A stretch of 64,000 bases of DNA from Marinimicrobium agarilyticum DSM 16975 (GTDB lineage: Bacteria; Pseudomonadota; Gammaproteobacteria; Pseudomonadales; Cellvibrionaceae): NCBI RefSeq assembly GCF_000423345.1, contig NZ_AUHU01000004.1, positions 1-64,000 of the forward strand, in the 5' to 3' direction. Below are positions 1-8,008 of the stretch, in pieces (position 1 is the stretch's first letter; each line of letters begins with the position of its first letter). Made by a program: the position numbers and the translations under genes. The notes beneath the pieces are model-generated. The model had not been told where the DNA came from. It worked only from the letters and a program-made list of their open reading frames with translations, and made no database searches.

Positions 1-268
1 GATAGAACACACCAAAACCAAGGCTCGACACCCGCAGACCAATGGCATCTGTGAGCGATTCCATAAGACAGTGCTGCAGGAGTTTTATCAGGCCACGCTA
101 CGGCGTAAGATCTACGATACGCTGGAGGCACTTCAGTCGGACTTGGACGACTGGCTGCATGAGTACAATCATCACCGTACTCACCAGGGGAAAATGTGCT
201 GCGGCAGGACGCCAATGGAAACCCTGGAAGATGGCAAGCGAATCTGGAAGGAAAAGTTCGTAGGCTGA
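1..268 (+). CDS. IS481-family transposase, C-terminal fragment cut by window edge
   Basis: The reading frame is open from base 2 to the TGA at 266-268, giving 88 visible residues of the rve-type integrase core. Diagnostic stretches are HPQTNGICERFHKT, which carries the glutamate expected as the last residue of the DDE triad, and YNHHRTHQGKMCCGRTP, typical of the C-terminus of IS481 transposases. An in-frame GTG at 71 is internal, not a start. The enzyme would catalyse cut and strand transfer of its own element. Whether the full copy is intact cannot be judged here. Confidence 0.85.
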   Translation, partial: IEHTKTKARHPQTNGICERFHKTVLQEFYQATLRRKIYDTLEALQSDLDDWLHEYNHHRTHQGKMCCGRTPMETLEDGKRIWKEKFVG

Positions 269-269
269 A

Positions 270-318
270 CTTGACCTGACAGACACCATCGGAAAAACCG
301 GTAACTGTCAGATCAAGT
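270..318. repeat. Imperfect inverted repeat after transposase stop
   Basis: ACTTGACCTGACAG (270-283) and CTGTCAGATCAAGT (305-318) are inverted repeats of 14 bp with one mismatch, separated by 21 bp. The right arm is part of the IS terminal repeat. The structure could fold as a hairpin just after the transposase stop and slow transcription out of the element, but no T-run follows, so it is not a classical terminator. Confidence 0.55.
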
Positions 319-326
319 CTGGACTA

Positions 327-656
327 CTACATATCAACCTTGATATACTCTCCGGGGTTGTTGAGTCGATCCTTCACGATCTCTACCCAGTAGCTATCTT
401 CACAGCCTTGAGTTCTTCCGGCTTCTACATAGTTAGGCTGGTCCCTGCTTTGCATATAGTCTTCAGAAACGCCATCGCAATTAAACCAAGTGTCCCACGC
501 GTCGGTGTGGTGGAGCTCAGAGAGCTCTTCCTTCACATGGTCTGCAATTTCGTGAAGGCTTTTTTCGCTCTTCCCGCTTTCGTCGCCCGCCTCTATCAAC
601 GTCCTTAAGTCTATTTTGGCATGCATTAACTTGCTCTTTGGATCACTCTTACACAT
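327..656 (-). CDS. Unknown 109-aa protein, 3' end altered by IS insertion
   Basis: I do not recognise this protein. The ATG at 656 follows an AGGAG ribosome site at good spacing, which supports it as a real gene. The product is soluble, acidic and polar with no signal peptide or membrane segment. The last codons run into the end of the IS481 element: the stop TAG (329-327) and part of the preceding Met codon come from the IS terminus, so the native C-terminus has probably been lost. It is the third gene of a minus-strand set with the two genes upstream (53-bp gap). Function unknown. Confidence 0.5.
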   Translation of the reverse strand: MCKSDPKSKLMHAKIDLRTLIEAGDESGKSEKSLHEIADHVKEELSELHHTDAWDTWFNCDGVSEDYMQSRDQPNYVEAGRTQGCEDSYWVEIVKDRLNNPGEYIKVDM

Positions 657-709
657 ACTCTATTCTCCTTTTATACGAGGAGGTGACTTATCTGGGGTAG
701 ATCCCAATG

Positions 710-2044
710 TTATCCTTGGCCACTAGTTCTTCCGGCATTTACTATGGCATCGTCTAGCCATCTATCGACGTCCTCATCTGAGTCTCCTATGCTCCTTTCT
801 TGGTCCTGATTATAATCGTACCTCAAAATTATTTTTCGTGCTAACTCATTAAAACCTAGAAACTTTATGCTTTTCAATATGTTTTTTAGAAAGTTGGTTT
901 TGTTTAAAATGTGTTCAATCTCTGACCTTATGAAGTCCCCATTGTTTTTGTTTGCAGATATTTCTCTAATTTTAGATTTATACTCGTGAATATAACTTTC
1001 AGAAAAAACTGGACTATAACCAAAGTGAAAAAGTGCTGATATTCCAGCGGTCGCATCTTTCGTAAAAGAGTTTTCTAAGGTTTCATTTATCTCTTTCATT
1101 TTTTGATTTCTATCGAAGATCCTATCTAGAACCTCTTGTGCGTCATCAGTCACGGAGTAACTTTTAAAACCTGATTTTTTGTGATCTGGATAAAGTTGTA
1201 CCCAGAAATCGAGTATTTCAATGATATTTTGTTCGTTAACTCCAAGTGGTTCTAGTTTGATGTGGGCGCATGGAGCCATTTCAAAGTGATTTTTTATTAT
1301 GTCTATTGCTTTTGAAAGCTCGCGATTGCTGATTTGGTACTTTTTAGCTATTTCTTTTTTTGATTCTGAGAATGTGTCAAGGTTCCAGTGGTCCTTTTTA
1401 GGTAAAAGTTCTGCTATCTCGAAAATTTTTTTTCTTGATAGGTTTTTCGTGAACGATTCCATTCCGTATTCATCAATAAGGTAACTATTCAGTCTGTCGA
1501 GGTGGTCCAATCGACTTTCAAGATCTGAAAATACCCTAAATAAATTAAGGCAGTTAATTAGTCCTCCTGTTTCCCGTAGATGTTTTTTACTGTTTAGGTT
1601 TTTTGGGTATCTGAAAGTTTGTCCGGTTGGGTCTATATCGGCTATATCTAGAATGACGTTTTCGATACTACTTATCTCATCTTTGTACCTGTCGTCTAAT
1701 TTGTTGGATGCCTCCTTGAAAAATTCCCATATTGATTTTATGTCGTGTGATCTTGAATAATCAAAGCTAATCGTTGTAGATTTTATTTTGTATATTTTAG
1801 AGATTTTTTCTATCGAGTGCTTAAGTCTAAGTTCAACAGAGTGTCTAATGCAGAAGCACGCTGGGTATATGTGAAATTCTGAGTCCACCCCATGATCTTC
1901 TAATACCTTTTCAAGTATCAGTTTTGCTGACATAGAGTACCCCTTCGAATACTCGTAATATCCAGGGTCACCATTGTTTCCGACGCATGCGTTAGCCCAT
2001 GAGGGGCCTCTTGATGAAAAGGTAAAATTCATTCTATGTCTCAT
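710..2044 (-). CDS. Unknown 444-aa island protein with HEPN-like N-terminal signature
   Basis: This AT-rich gene differs visibly from its GC-rich surroundings, which suggests transfer. I cannot assign a family firmly. Around residues 60-75 it reads PACFCIRHSVELRLKHSI, followed by SHDIKSIWEFF and DPTGQTFRYP. That order (Arg-His-x3-Glu-Leu-x-Leu-Lys, later His-Asp/Asn-Leu/Ile, then an FRYP stretch) recalls HEPN-type helical proteins common in phage and defence islands; this is a remembered pattern, not a proven match. The rest is helical with no signal peptide or membrane segment. It starts 3 bp after the upstream gene, so the two are co-transcribed. A toxin, RNase or other defence component is possible but unproven. 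Confidence 0.55.
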   Translation of the reverse strand: MRHRMNFTFSSRGPSWANACVGNNGDPGYYEYSKGYSMSAKLILEKVLEDHGVDSEFHIYPACFCIRHSVELRLKHSIEKISKIYKIKSTTISFDYSRSHDIKSIWEFFKEASNKLDDRYKDEISSIENVILDIADIDPTGQTFRYPKNLNSKKHLRETGGLINCLNLFRVFSDLESRLDHLDRLNSYLIDEYGMESFTKNLSRKKIFEIAELLPKKDHWNLDTFSESKKEIAKKYQISNRELSKAIDIIKNHFEMAPCAHIKLEPLGVNEQNIIEILDFWVQLYPDHKKSGFKSYSVTDDAQEVLDRIFDRNQKMKEINETLENSFTKDATAGISALFHFGYSPVFSESYIHEYKSKIREISANKNNGDFIRSEIEHILNKTNFLKNILKSIKFLGFNELARKIILRYDYNQDQERSIGDSDEDVDRWLDDAIVNAGRTSGQG

Positions 2045-2047
2045 CCT

Positions 2048-2896
2048 TTATGGGATTTTTGTGTTTTCTGTTTCCCGTTCAGCATTTATTCTTTGGAGCT
2101 CTAACAATCTATAGTTTTTATGGAATCTTTCTAAAATCCAGTAGTAATAGAGAACGTTATAGTTATCGAATAGGCCACCTTTTTGTTGGTAGTAAGAAAT
2201 AAAGGGCTTTAAAATGTGATTTTGGTAAATAAAATTAACATTTATAAATCTTCCTTTTATATTAATTCTCGATATCTTCCTTACGGCCCATGGGGATGGG
2301 GTCCAGTTGCTGTCGAGTGGGTTTCTGAAGTAATTAGATACATATTTATTTTTAAGTAGATCGGATACGATACTGTTTATATAATAAATATTCTTAAATC
2401 GTTGCAGATCTGATATTTCAAACTCATTTTTATTGGGTATGTCTGTTGCTTGTGTGCTAGCTCTATTTCCCTTTGTTTCTAACACCATGTTGTTAATAGC
2501 AAACTGAATGAACAAACAATCCCAGTATCTAAACAGTGCCCCAGCGTTTAGCTTTTTGAACTCTTCCCTTAAGAAGCCGATCTCTGTTCTGTCTTGATTT
2601 AGTTCTTCAACGAGAAGCCTTATTGTATGTTCTTTGGGTTTCCAGCTCTTTTTTAAAATGGTCTTTGGAGGTATTCCTTCGGTTTCCCCGAGTGGTTGTT
2701 CATCGAGTGATATGCCCCATGCGATATGTTCGGTGATCACTGTGCTAACGAACTCTAGGGGGGCAACAGCTTGATGAGCCTTTGATTCTGGTTCTAGGGT
2801 TGATTCTAGCAGACTGTTAAGTATGTCTGAGTCAACACCCGCCATTTCGAGTGAATCGAGCAGTGAGGGAGAGGGTTTCCACGCTTTGGAGGCCAT
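2048..2896 (-). CDS. Unknown 282-aa island protein, first gene of a defence-like pair
   Basis: I do not recognise this protein. It is AT-rich like the gene 3 bp downstream, and the two form an operon. The N-terminus (MASKAWKPSPSLLDSLEMAG) and a later KSWKPKE stretch are tryptophan-proline motifs slightly reminiscent of the DnaT-type DNA-binding repeat, but the match is weak. The C-terminal half is rich in Tyr, Asn and Ile with no predicted signal peptide or membrane span. No catalytic motif is visible. Its position in a tRNA-bounded island beside a HEPN-like partner suggests an accessory or defence role by context only. Confidence 0.5.
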   Translation of the reverse strand: MASKAWKPSPSLLDSLEMAGVDSDILNSLLESTLEPESKAHQAVAPLEFVSTVITEHIAWGISLDEQPLGETEGIPPKTILKKSWKPKEHTIRLLVEELNQDRTEIGFLREEFKKLNAGALFRYWDCLFIQFAINNMVLETKGNRASTQATDIPNKNEFEISDLQRFKNIYYINSIVSDLLKNKYVSNYFRNPLDSNWTPSPWAVRKISRINIKGRFINVNFIYQNHILKPFISYYQQKGGLFDNYNVLYYYWILERFHKNYRLLELQRINAERETENTKIP

Positions 2897-3526
2897 AGAG
2901 CTATCTCTGTATATGTAAACTATATCCGAATATTTAGTTGGCTGGATTAATCATCGCATAATACTTGATAGATAATACCATTGAGTTATTCCAGTTTTTT
3001 TAAATGGTCCACAACCTGCATATCTGCCCAGCTGTGTTGATCGCGGTATTTCAAGCTCCTTGCGTAGACGCTGCTGGAGAGCCAATAATCCAAGCCAAAA
3101 AAAACGTCGGGCAAGTAACAGCAGTAGTCTGTATGCATATACAATACTACATGGTTAAAAGTTAACCAGTCAAGGGATGTCTACAAGGAAAACGAGGCTG
3201 GCGTTTTTGAAATTGTCCGAATGCTGTTGTCAATTATGAGTACTAGTGAATTTTTTGACAGCCTAACTTATTGACATTAAATAAATATTTGTGGGTAGTG
3301 GGTTTTTGTGGCAGCTCTAGATGGACTCATATCCTTTTGATACTTATTGAGATAGAAGGCTAAGTAGGCCATATATCAGGGTCACATAGATATTCCAGAA
3401 GTGTCGAAAGTCTGTCGAAAATGATGTGCTATACAGTGGTTTACTGTGATCGCCTGACTTTGCTAACTGACTGATTTTGAAGGCACAGTGGTACAAAGCG
3501 AGCTATTGAGGTAGGGTGGGGACGTA
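2897..3526. other. AT-rich non-coding stretch of the island
   Basis: No credible coding region is visible on either strand. The left part must contain the promoter of the minus-strand operon starting at 2896. The stretch contains one perfect short palindrome (separate entry) and ends at the tRNA fragment. I see no integrase, excisionase or complete RNA gene. Confidence 0.6.
3151..3167. repeat. Perfect 7-bp inverted repeat, possible operator
   Basis: TGGTTAA-AAG-TTAACCA is a perfect palindrome with a 3-bp spacer in the AT-rich gap between the island operon and the attachment site. Such sites often bind dimeric regulators or excision factors. Nothing else in the sequence fixes its role. Confidence 0.35.
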
Positions 3527-3549
3527 TTCGAATCCTCTCGCTCCGACCA
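3527..3549 (+). repeat. Attachment-site remnant: 3' end of a tRNA gene (tRNA-Pro type)
   Basis: The 23 bp have exact tRNA 3'-end geometry: T-loop TTCGAAT (7), T-stem strand CCTCT (5), acceptor strand CGCTCCG (7), discriminator A, then CCA. The bases just upstream cannot pair with CCTCT, so this is a fragment and not a gene. The inferred partner 5' end CGGAGCG with discriminator A fits bacterial tRNA-Pro. Elements that integrate into tRNA genes leave such a 3' copy at their far edge, next to the original terminator, which is what follows here. The intact tRNA should lie to the left, outside the window. Confidence 0.75.
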
Positions 3550-3560
3550 CTAATTCAAGA

Positions 3561-3602
3561 CTAAGCCCCTGATTTTCCTAGAGAATTTCGGGGGTTTTTT
3601 CG
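3561..3602 (+). terminator. Terminator of the former tRNA transcription unit
   Basis: AGCCCC ... GGGGG arms flanking an AT-rich loop are followed by a TTTTTT run 11 bases after the tRNA CCA end. This is the normal arrangement downstream of a tRNA gene and supports the view that the chromosomal backbone starts here. Confidence 0.6.
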
Positions 3603-4181
3603 TTTTTACTCCTCAATCTGCCGTAGTTGTGTCGCTCATACAGCGATACGCCCTTATAGACCGCCCAAATCAGGGTCAGAGTCTGGCCCTCCCCAGGTGT
3701 TGATATTGGCCTCATATCATCCGCTCACCGCGCGATTCCCCCACTTTGTCGATACACCTCTACCGGCGGGCTGCAGCTCGCTAGGAGGTGGGCGCAAGCG
3801 AATTCATCTTTGGAACAACTTGGCTGACAGAACGATTGCCAAACGACAAGCCCTGGTGGTACGTTAAGTGGCTATTGCGAAAACCGAATAGGAACACCGT
3901 TTGTCGCCGGAAATCTCGACAAAATTGTGAGCTGGTTCTCGAAAAGAGGTCGTGTCAGGTTGGCACAGGGATTATCAGGGACACCGTGAACAGTTTAATT
4001 GGCTCCCCTTCCCTGCGTCCCCTTGTGTAAGGGCTAAACCATACTCCCTGCCCGTCCTCTCTGATAATCGGTAACGTACTACCAGCCTACGCTGATTTGA
4101 TGGGAAGCCGATGTTTTGAAACATTTTAGCATTACCATTGTTGTTGTCTGGTCACTATTCTCCATAAGTGAAGGAGTTGCT
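3603..4181. other. Gap between attachment site and lipase operon
   Basis: No convincing gene is seen. An open frame at 3788-4030 starts with GTG overlapping its own AGGAGG-like sequence, has basic low-information content and no recognisable motif; it may be the remains of a degraded gene. The right end should hold the promoter of the DUF6795-lipase operon. Confidence 0.5.
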
Positions 4182-4601
4182 ATGTCGCTATTTTTTGGAG
4201 GTGATAAATCCGAGATTGTGATTTTTTCCCCTTTGGATGGCCGTCTTCTTTATAAGGGCGAGCCCGTTTCCAACGCCGATATAAAGCTCTGGATTAAATG
4301 GAAGGATACAAAGGGAGAAAGTTTTCATTACAAAACGGATGAAAAGGGCTATTTTTCCATACCCAAAAAAACGGATCTGTATAAAGACAGTCCTCTCGCT
4401 CAGCTCGTCATCACTCAGGAAATTACCGTAGAGTATAAGGGAGAGAGCCACCTGATATGGACGCTAAGTAAGACTGACGGACGGTTGAATGTCGAATTTG
4501 GCGGGGAGCCCAAGAATTTAATCTGTGAACTAGCGGAAGACCTGAACACCATCAGGACTGATGAAGTTCTTATGGGAACGAGGTGTAACTGGGAAATCTG
4601 A
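4182..4601 (+). CDS. DUF6795 family protein, partner of lipase
   Basis: The ATG at 4182 is chosen because GAAGGAG sits 6 bases upstream; an in-frame TTG at 4116 would add a hydrophobic leader but has no good ribosome site. The 139-residue product begins with a short hydrophobic patch, then a compact beta-rich domain starting FSPLDGRLLYKGEPVSNADI. This resembles DUF6795, a carboxypeptidase-regulatory-like beta-sandwich (family name from memory). It lies 16 bp before the class 3 lipase gene and is probably co-transcribed. In comparable loci such small beta proteins accompany secreted lipases, so a chaperone, adaptor or immunity role is inferred. Confidence 0.7.
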   Translation: MSLFFGGDKSEIVIFSPLDGRLLYKGEPVSNADIKLWIKWKDTKGESFHYKTDEKGYFSIPKKTDLYKDSPLAQLVITQEITVEYKGESHLIWTLSKTDGRLNVEFGGEPKNLICELAEDLNTIRTDEVLMGTRCNWEI

Positions 4602-4617
4602 CATACAAGGAATTTTT

Positions 4618-5787
4618 ATGAACACTCCAAGCCCTACGGTTGCCGCAGAGTTGGCTTCTGACATCTACCGGGTCCAGACAGACAGTCAAGTTCAACTGTT
4701 TATGTCCCATCCAGTATTTTCCAGAAGGAACGTGAAAGTCGCTCCTGAATTTTCTCATCTAAAAGCCGAAGTGGGTGGGCGGCTGGTATTGAATCACAAG
4801 GACGGATTCGGAATATGCTCAAAAGGCGGTGACCAACACGTCAACGAAGTGTTTTTGGTTTTTAGAGGCACTACCACGGCAAATAAGAAGGCAGATTTTT
4901 TAACAGACGCCAGAATTGGAATAACCAACAACCAATCCGGCTTGCCGGTCCATATTGGGTTCAACCACTGCTTCAGCAGTATGGTGCCAGAGATAAAGAA
5001 GTTTTTCTCATCACTCAATGGTAATGTCACTGCCGTTCATTGTATTGGTCATAGCCTTGGCGGTGCGGTGGCAGCCCTCGCGGCCGATTGGGTCGCCAGA
5101 AATTTAAAGCATTCAACTCACCTCTATACCTTCGGGGCGCCTCGCGTCGGTACTGACTGGTTCGTTAAAAGCACGACCTCCACGGTGGGAGGGCGCAATA
5201 TGCACCGGGTCTACCATAAAACCGACCCGGTCACCATGGCTCCGCTGTACCCCTTTATGCACGCGCCCTACAACGCCCCCGGCCATTACGTGCATTCCAG
5301 TCAGCCCCTCCTATCCGGTGAAGCCCACCGAATGACCAACTACACAAGATCCGTGAAGGATAAGTCCTGGGAGGCACTTTCGGGAGCCCCTGAGCCTCCG
5401 TACACGCTCGAAAGCGCCATTGAAGCCTGGCTTGAATCGAAAACCCCTGTGGACAGCTCATCACCGACATTCTGGCGCTGGGTCGATTCGGCGTTGATCT
5501 ACGTCGTAAAGAAGGTGGCTATGGCAGCCTTGGTGGGTTTACAGGGAGCTTTCATCAGCTTTTTCACCGTTGCGGATAAAATTGCTTATATTCTCGCGAC
5601 TGGGATCAGCATGGCCGAAACCGTCAGTTTCTGGGTGGAGCGCCTGATGCGCAAGATCATGCAGGCTCTTGGCATGCGCACGCCGGAGAGCAAGGCGGCG
5701 CTGACGGAAGGGCTGATTCGCTATGTGCTCAGACGCCTGACCGCCAAGTCGAACAAGGAAGCCAGAAATGCCATTGAGAAGCTCTAG
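4618..5787 (+). CDS. Class 3 lipase with C-terminal hydrophobic tail, candidate secreted effector
   Basis: Start ATG 4618 has AAGGA 6 bases upstream; the longer in-frame start at 4561 overlaps the previous gene and lacks a ribosome site. The 389-residue product has the Lipase_3 fold: oxyanion region VFRGT, nucleophile elbow GHSLGGA, a candidate acid in HKTDPVT and a candidate histidine in PGHYVH. After about residue 265 the enzyme domain ends and a tail follows with two or three long hydrophobic helices (VVKKVAMAALVGLQGAFISF and YILATGISMAETVSFWV). There is no signal peptide. This layout recalls type VI secretion phospholipase effectors of the Tle2/TseL kind, but no VgrG, Hcp or PAAR gene is in view. 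Confidence 0.8.
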   Translation: MNTPSPTVAAELASDIYRVQTDSQVQLFMSHPVFSRRNVKVAPEFSHLKAEVGGRLVLNHKDGFGICSKGGDQHVNEVFLVFRGTTTANKKADFLTDARIGITNNQSGLPVHIGFNHCFSSMVPEIKKFFSSLNGNVTAVHCIGHSLGGAVAALAADWVARNLKHSTHLYTFGAPRVGTDWFVKSTTSTVGGRNMHRVYHKTDPVTMAPLYPFMHAPYNAPGHYVHSSQPLLSGEAHRMTNYTRSVKDKSWEALSGAPEPPYTLESAIEAWLESKTPVDSSSPTFWRWVDSALIYVVKKVAMAALVGLQGAFISFFTVADKIAYILATGISMAETVSFWVERLMRKIMQALGMRTPESKAALTEGLIRYVLRRLTAKSNKEARNAIEKL

Positions 5788-5814
5788 CCAGCCAAAATGA
5801 CAAGGGAGTGATGC

Positions 5815-6003
5815 ATGGGATTTCTCATTATTAGCGCGAAAATCTTTGCCACGATACTATTAACCGCGCTTTTGCTGGTAGCGATCACGAAAGCTCACCC
5901 GAGAACTCATAACCCCGAATACCCGCCATTGGCGGAGTATGGCTCGGGTTTTATTTTGTTCTTTGCCGCGTTATGTGGTTTCTATTTTTTGTGGTTTCAC
6001 TGA
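5815..6003 (+). CDS. Small two-span membrane protein
   Basis: ATG 5815 is preceded by AAGGGAG at 6-7 bases. The 62 residues hold two hydrophobic spans (about 4-26 and 44-61) joined by a polar Pro-rich loop, ending FYFLWFH. It is 27 bp after the lipase gene on the same strand, so it is likely in the same operon. I know no family for it. A membrane immunity protein protecting the producer from the lipase is a reasonable guess from position and topology only. Confidence 0.6.
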   Translation: MGFLIISAKIFATILLTALLLVAITKAHPRTHNPEYPPLAEYGSGFILFFAALCGFYFLWFH

Positions 6004-6146
6004 TCCGGCCACTGTAGGCCAAAGGCGCCTCTGCCGTTATGGTGCCCAGCCAAAAGACTATCCGAATCTCCGATACCCGCCCCCTTCACCGCCCGGTAAC
6101 CTGAATTCCAGTACTTGTTCATCCTCAACAAGGGAGCGGGAATTCA

Positions 6147-6599
6147 ATGTCACACACCAAGCATGTCTGCGCCGGGCTGATTCTCAAGCACGGACAGGTT
6201 CTGATCGGTAAGCGCCCGGCGGGGCAGAACTGGGCGGGTTTCTGGGAGTTTCCCGGCGGTAAGTGTCAACCGGGCGAGTCCCTCCAGGAGTGTCTGGAGC
6301 GGGAGCTCTTTGAGGAGCTGCGTATCTGGACGCGGGCTTCGGGCGTGCTGACGCGTTTGAGCCGGCGCTACCCCGGGGGTGTTATACGCTTGATCGCGAT
6401 GCGGGCGGATATTATAGCCGGGCGTGTGCGCCGGGCGGTGCATGATGAGCTGGCATGGGTCTCTCCGGCGGGGATTCTCGAATACCGATTGGCGCCGGCG
6501 GATCGGCGCCTAGCGGAGTGGCTGGTGCGCGAGAGCCTTGCCAGCTCGCAGGTCGCGAGGCTCTCCGCTTCAAGCGCGGTGCCCGAGGGGGTGTTGTGA
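6147..6599 (+). CDS. NUDIX hydrolase, MutT-like
   Basis: The 150-residue protein has a clear NUDIX box at about residues 36-58: GGKCQPGESLQECLERELFEEL (G-x5-E-x7-RE-x2-EE-type spacing), which binds divalent metal and hydrolyses nucleoside diphosphate linkages. The GKRPAGQNWAGFWEFPGGK lead-in is typical of MutT-like 8-oxo-dGTP hydrolases. No DNA glycosylase or SecA neighbour, the usual mutT context, is present, so its substrate is uncertain. AGGGAGCGG lies upstream of the ATG. It is cytoplasmic and stands alone. Confidence 0.85.
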   Translation: MSHTKHVCAGLILKHGQVLIGKRPAGQNWAGFWEFPGGKCQPGESLQECLERELFEELRIWTRASGVLTRLSRRYPGGVIRLIAMRADIIAGRVRRAVHDELAWVSPAGILEYRLAPADRRLAEWLVRESLASSQVARLSASSAVPEGVL

Positions 6600-6673
6600 T
6601 GGCAGGCTCTGATTTTCGGGGTTGATAACTATAGTGTGTAGATTTATAGTATGCAGGCGGGCACATTGATGGT

Positions 6674-6898
6674 ATGTCGAATTCAGAAAAGTCCTGTCAG
6701 TTGGTGCGCCGGTTTGCGGAAAATGTTCGTCGGGAGCGGCACGCCCGTAATTTGTCCCAGGAGGCGCTGGCCGACCTGGCGGATGTTCACCGCACCTATA
6801 TCGGAATGCTGGAACGGGGTGAAAAAAACGTCACCCTCAGCACTCTGGAGCGGATCGCCAATGCACTGAACATCGATGCCGTCAGTCTGCTTAGCTAG
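6674..6898 (+). CDS. XRE-family helix-turn-helix regulator
   Basis: A 74-residue protein made almost entirely of one HTH_3 domain: RRERHARNLSQEALADLA, then HRTYIGMLERGEKNVTLSTL, then ANALNIDAVSLL. The SQEALA and GMLERGEKN stretches are the helices of the Cro/C1 fold. There is no sensing domain, as in small restriction-modification controllers and orphan XRE proteins. No restriction gene is adjacent. A perfect terminator follows 15 bp after the stop, so it ends its transcript. Target unknown. Confidence 0.85.
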   Translation: MSNSEKSCQLVRRFAENVRRERHARNLSQEALADLADVHRTYIGMLERGEKNVTLSTLERIANALNIDAVSLLS

Positions 6899-6913
6899 CC
6901 ATTGCCCTTTTTT

Positions 6914-6947
6914 GCCCCGTTGTCGGTATTGAAACGGGGCCTTTTTC
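6914..6947 (+). terminator. Rho-independent terminator after XRE gene
   Basis: GCCCCGTT (6914-6921) and AACGGGGC (6933-6940) form a perfect 8-bp stem with an 11-nt loop, followed by CCTTTTT. It closes the NUDIX-XRE region on the plus strand. Confidence 0.9.
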
Positions 6948-7030
6948 GTTGGTTTGCGACAGTGTTATTCCAATAAGAATCCACCATAAAGCACGACGTA
7001 TCACCCTGGAGAGAGAGGGAGAGAACCCCC

Positions 7031-8008
7031 ATGCGTTATGTCATTGTCGGTACCGGCAATATCAGCAATACCTATGTGTCCGCGTTGGGCAAACTTCCGA
7101 ATTGCGAGCTGGTTGGCGCAGTCTCCCGCTCGGGGCGCGCCCTGCCTTCAGCCCCGGAACTGCCCATATGGTCATCACTCGATGCGGTGGATCAGGCCTT
7201 CGATGCGGTCATTCTCGCTACGCCCAACGGCTTACATCATGAGGGCGCTATTGAAGCGGCGGCGCTCGGCAAACATGTGCTGACCGAGAAACCCCTGGAT
7301 ATTGCCATCGAGGCAATGGACCGGATGACCGAAGCTTGTAAGAAGGCGGGTGTGACCTTGGCGGTGTGTTACCAGCGGCGCACGCGGCCGGACAATATCG
7401 CGATCAAGCGATTGATGGATGCCGGCGCCTTTGGTCGGGTTTATGCGGTGGATCTGGCCGCTAAGTTCTATCGGGACCAGGCCTATTACGACAGTGGCGA
7501 TTATCGGGGCGGCTATTCGTTGGACGGCGGCGGCCCGTTTATGCAGCAGGCCTGTCATAACCTGGATATTTATACGTGGCTATTTGGCCTCCCCAAGCAG
7601 GTGATGAGCATGTTGGGGACCTTTGCCCACAACATCGAATCGGAAGATCACGGCGCAGCATTGATGCGTCACGCCAATGGCATGATCGGCTCCGTGGTGG
7701 CTTCCACCGCTGCCAAACCGGGGTTTGCCGCTCGCATGGAGGTGCACACGGAAAAGGGCAGTTTTACCCTGACCGATGATGTGGTCACCCAGTGGGCCGT
7801 TGAGGGCGTTGATAACCCGTCCCAACCGGGTGAGGCCTATCAGCACGATGGCGCCACCAGCGCGGCGGTGACGGATACCACCGCCCATGAAGCGATCATC
7901 AACGACTTTGAGTCGGCGGTTAAGGAGAAGCGGGAGCCGCTGGCCGGCGCTGGCTCTTCGAGGCTGACGACTGAGTTGATTCTGAAGGTTTATGAGGCTG
8001 CCCGTTAA
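7031..8008 (+). CDS. Gfo/Idh/MocA family oxidoreductase
   Basis: The 325-residue protein starts with a dinucleotide-binding fold, MRYVIVGTGNISNTYVSAL, and continues with the family signature around ATPNGLHHEGAIEAAALGKHVLTEKPL, which includes the conserved EKP motif. The second half matches the C-terminal substrate domain, with DGGGPFMQQACHNLDI carrying the usual catalytic-region Asp and His. These enzymes oxidise or reduce sugars or sugar derivatives with NAD(P). GAGAGAGGGAGA precedes the ATG. Its position just before the xylanase pair is suggestive of sugar metabolism, but the substrate cannot be read from the sequence. Confidence 0.9.
   Translation: MRYVIVGTGNISNTYVSALGKLPNCELVGAVSRSGRALPSAPELPIWSSLDAVDQAFDAVILATPNGLHHEGAIEAAALGKHVLTEKPLDIAIEAMDRMTEACKKAGVTLAVCYQRRTRPDNIAIKRLMDAGAFGRVYAVDLAAKFYRDQAYYDSGDYRGGYSLDGGGPFMQQACHNLDIYTWLFGLPKQVMSMLGTFAHNIESEDHGAALMRHANGMIGSVVASTAAKPGFAARMEVHTEKGSFTLTDDVVTQWAVEGVDNPSQPGEAYQHDGATSAAVTDTTAHEAIINDFESAVKEKREPLAGAGSSRLTTELILKVYEAAR

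Larger units (their letters stand above)
1..331 (+). mobile_element. Right end of an IS481-family insertion sequence
   Basis: Only the 3' part of the element lies in the window. It holds the C-terminal part of an integrase-type transposase and, after its stop, a short non-coding tail ending about base 331. Read on the minus strand the tail begins TGTAGTAGTCC, the TGT-type end seen in IS481/IS3-like elements. The left inverted repeat and target duplication are outside the window, so the exact boundary is inferred from this end and from where the neighbouring gene resumes. Confidence 0.75.

Noticed and set aside
3788-4030. 80-codon open frame starting GTG
   Set aside because: The ribosome-site-like AGGAGG overlaps the start, the protein has no motif and an unlikely basic composition; it may be a decayed gene.
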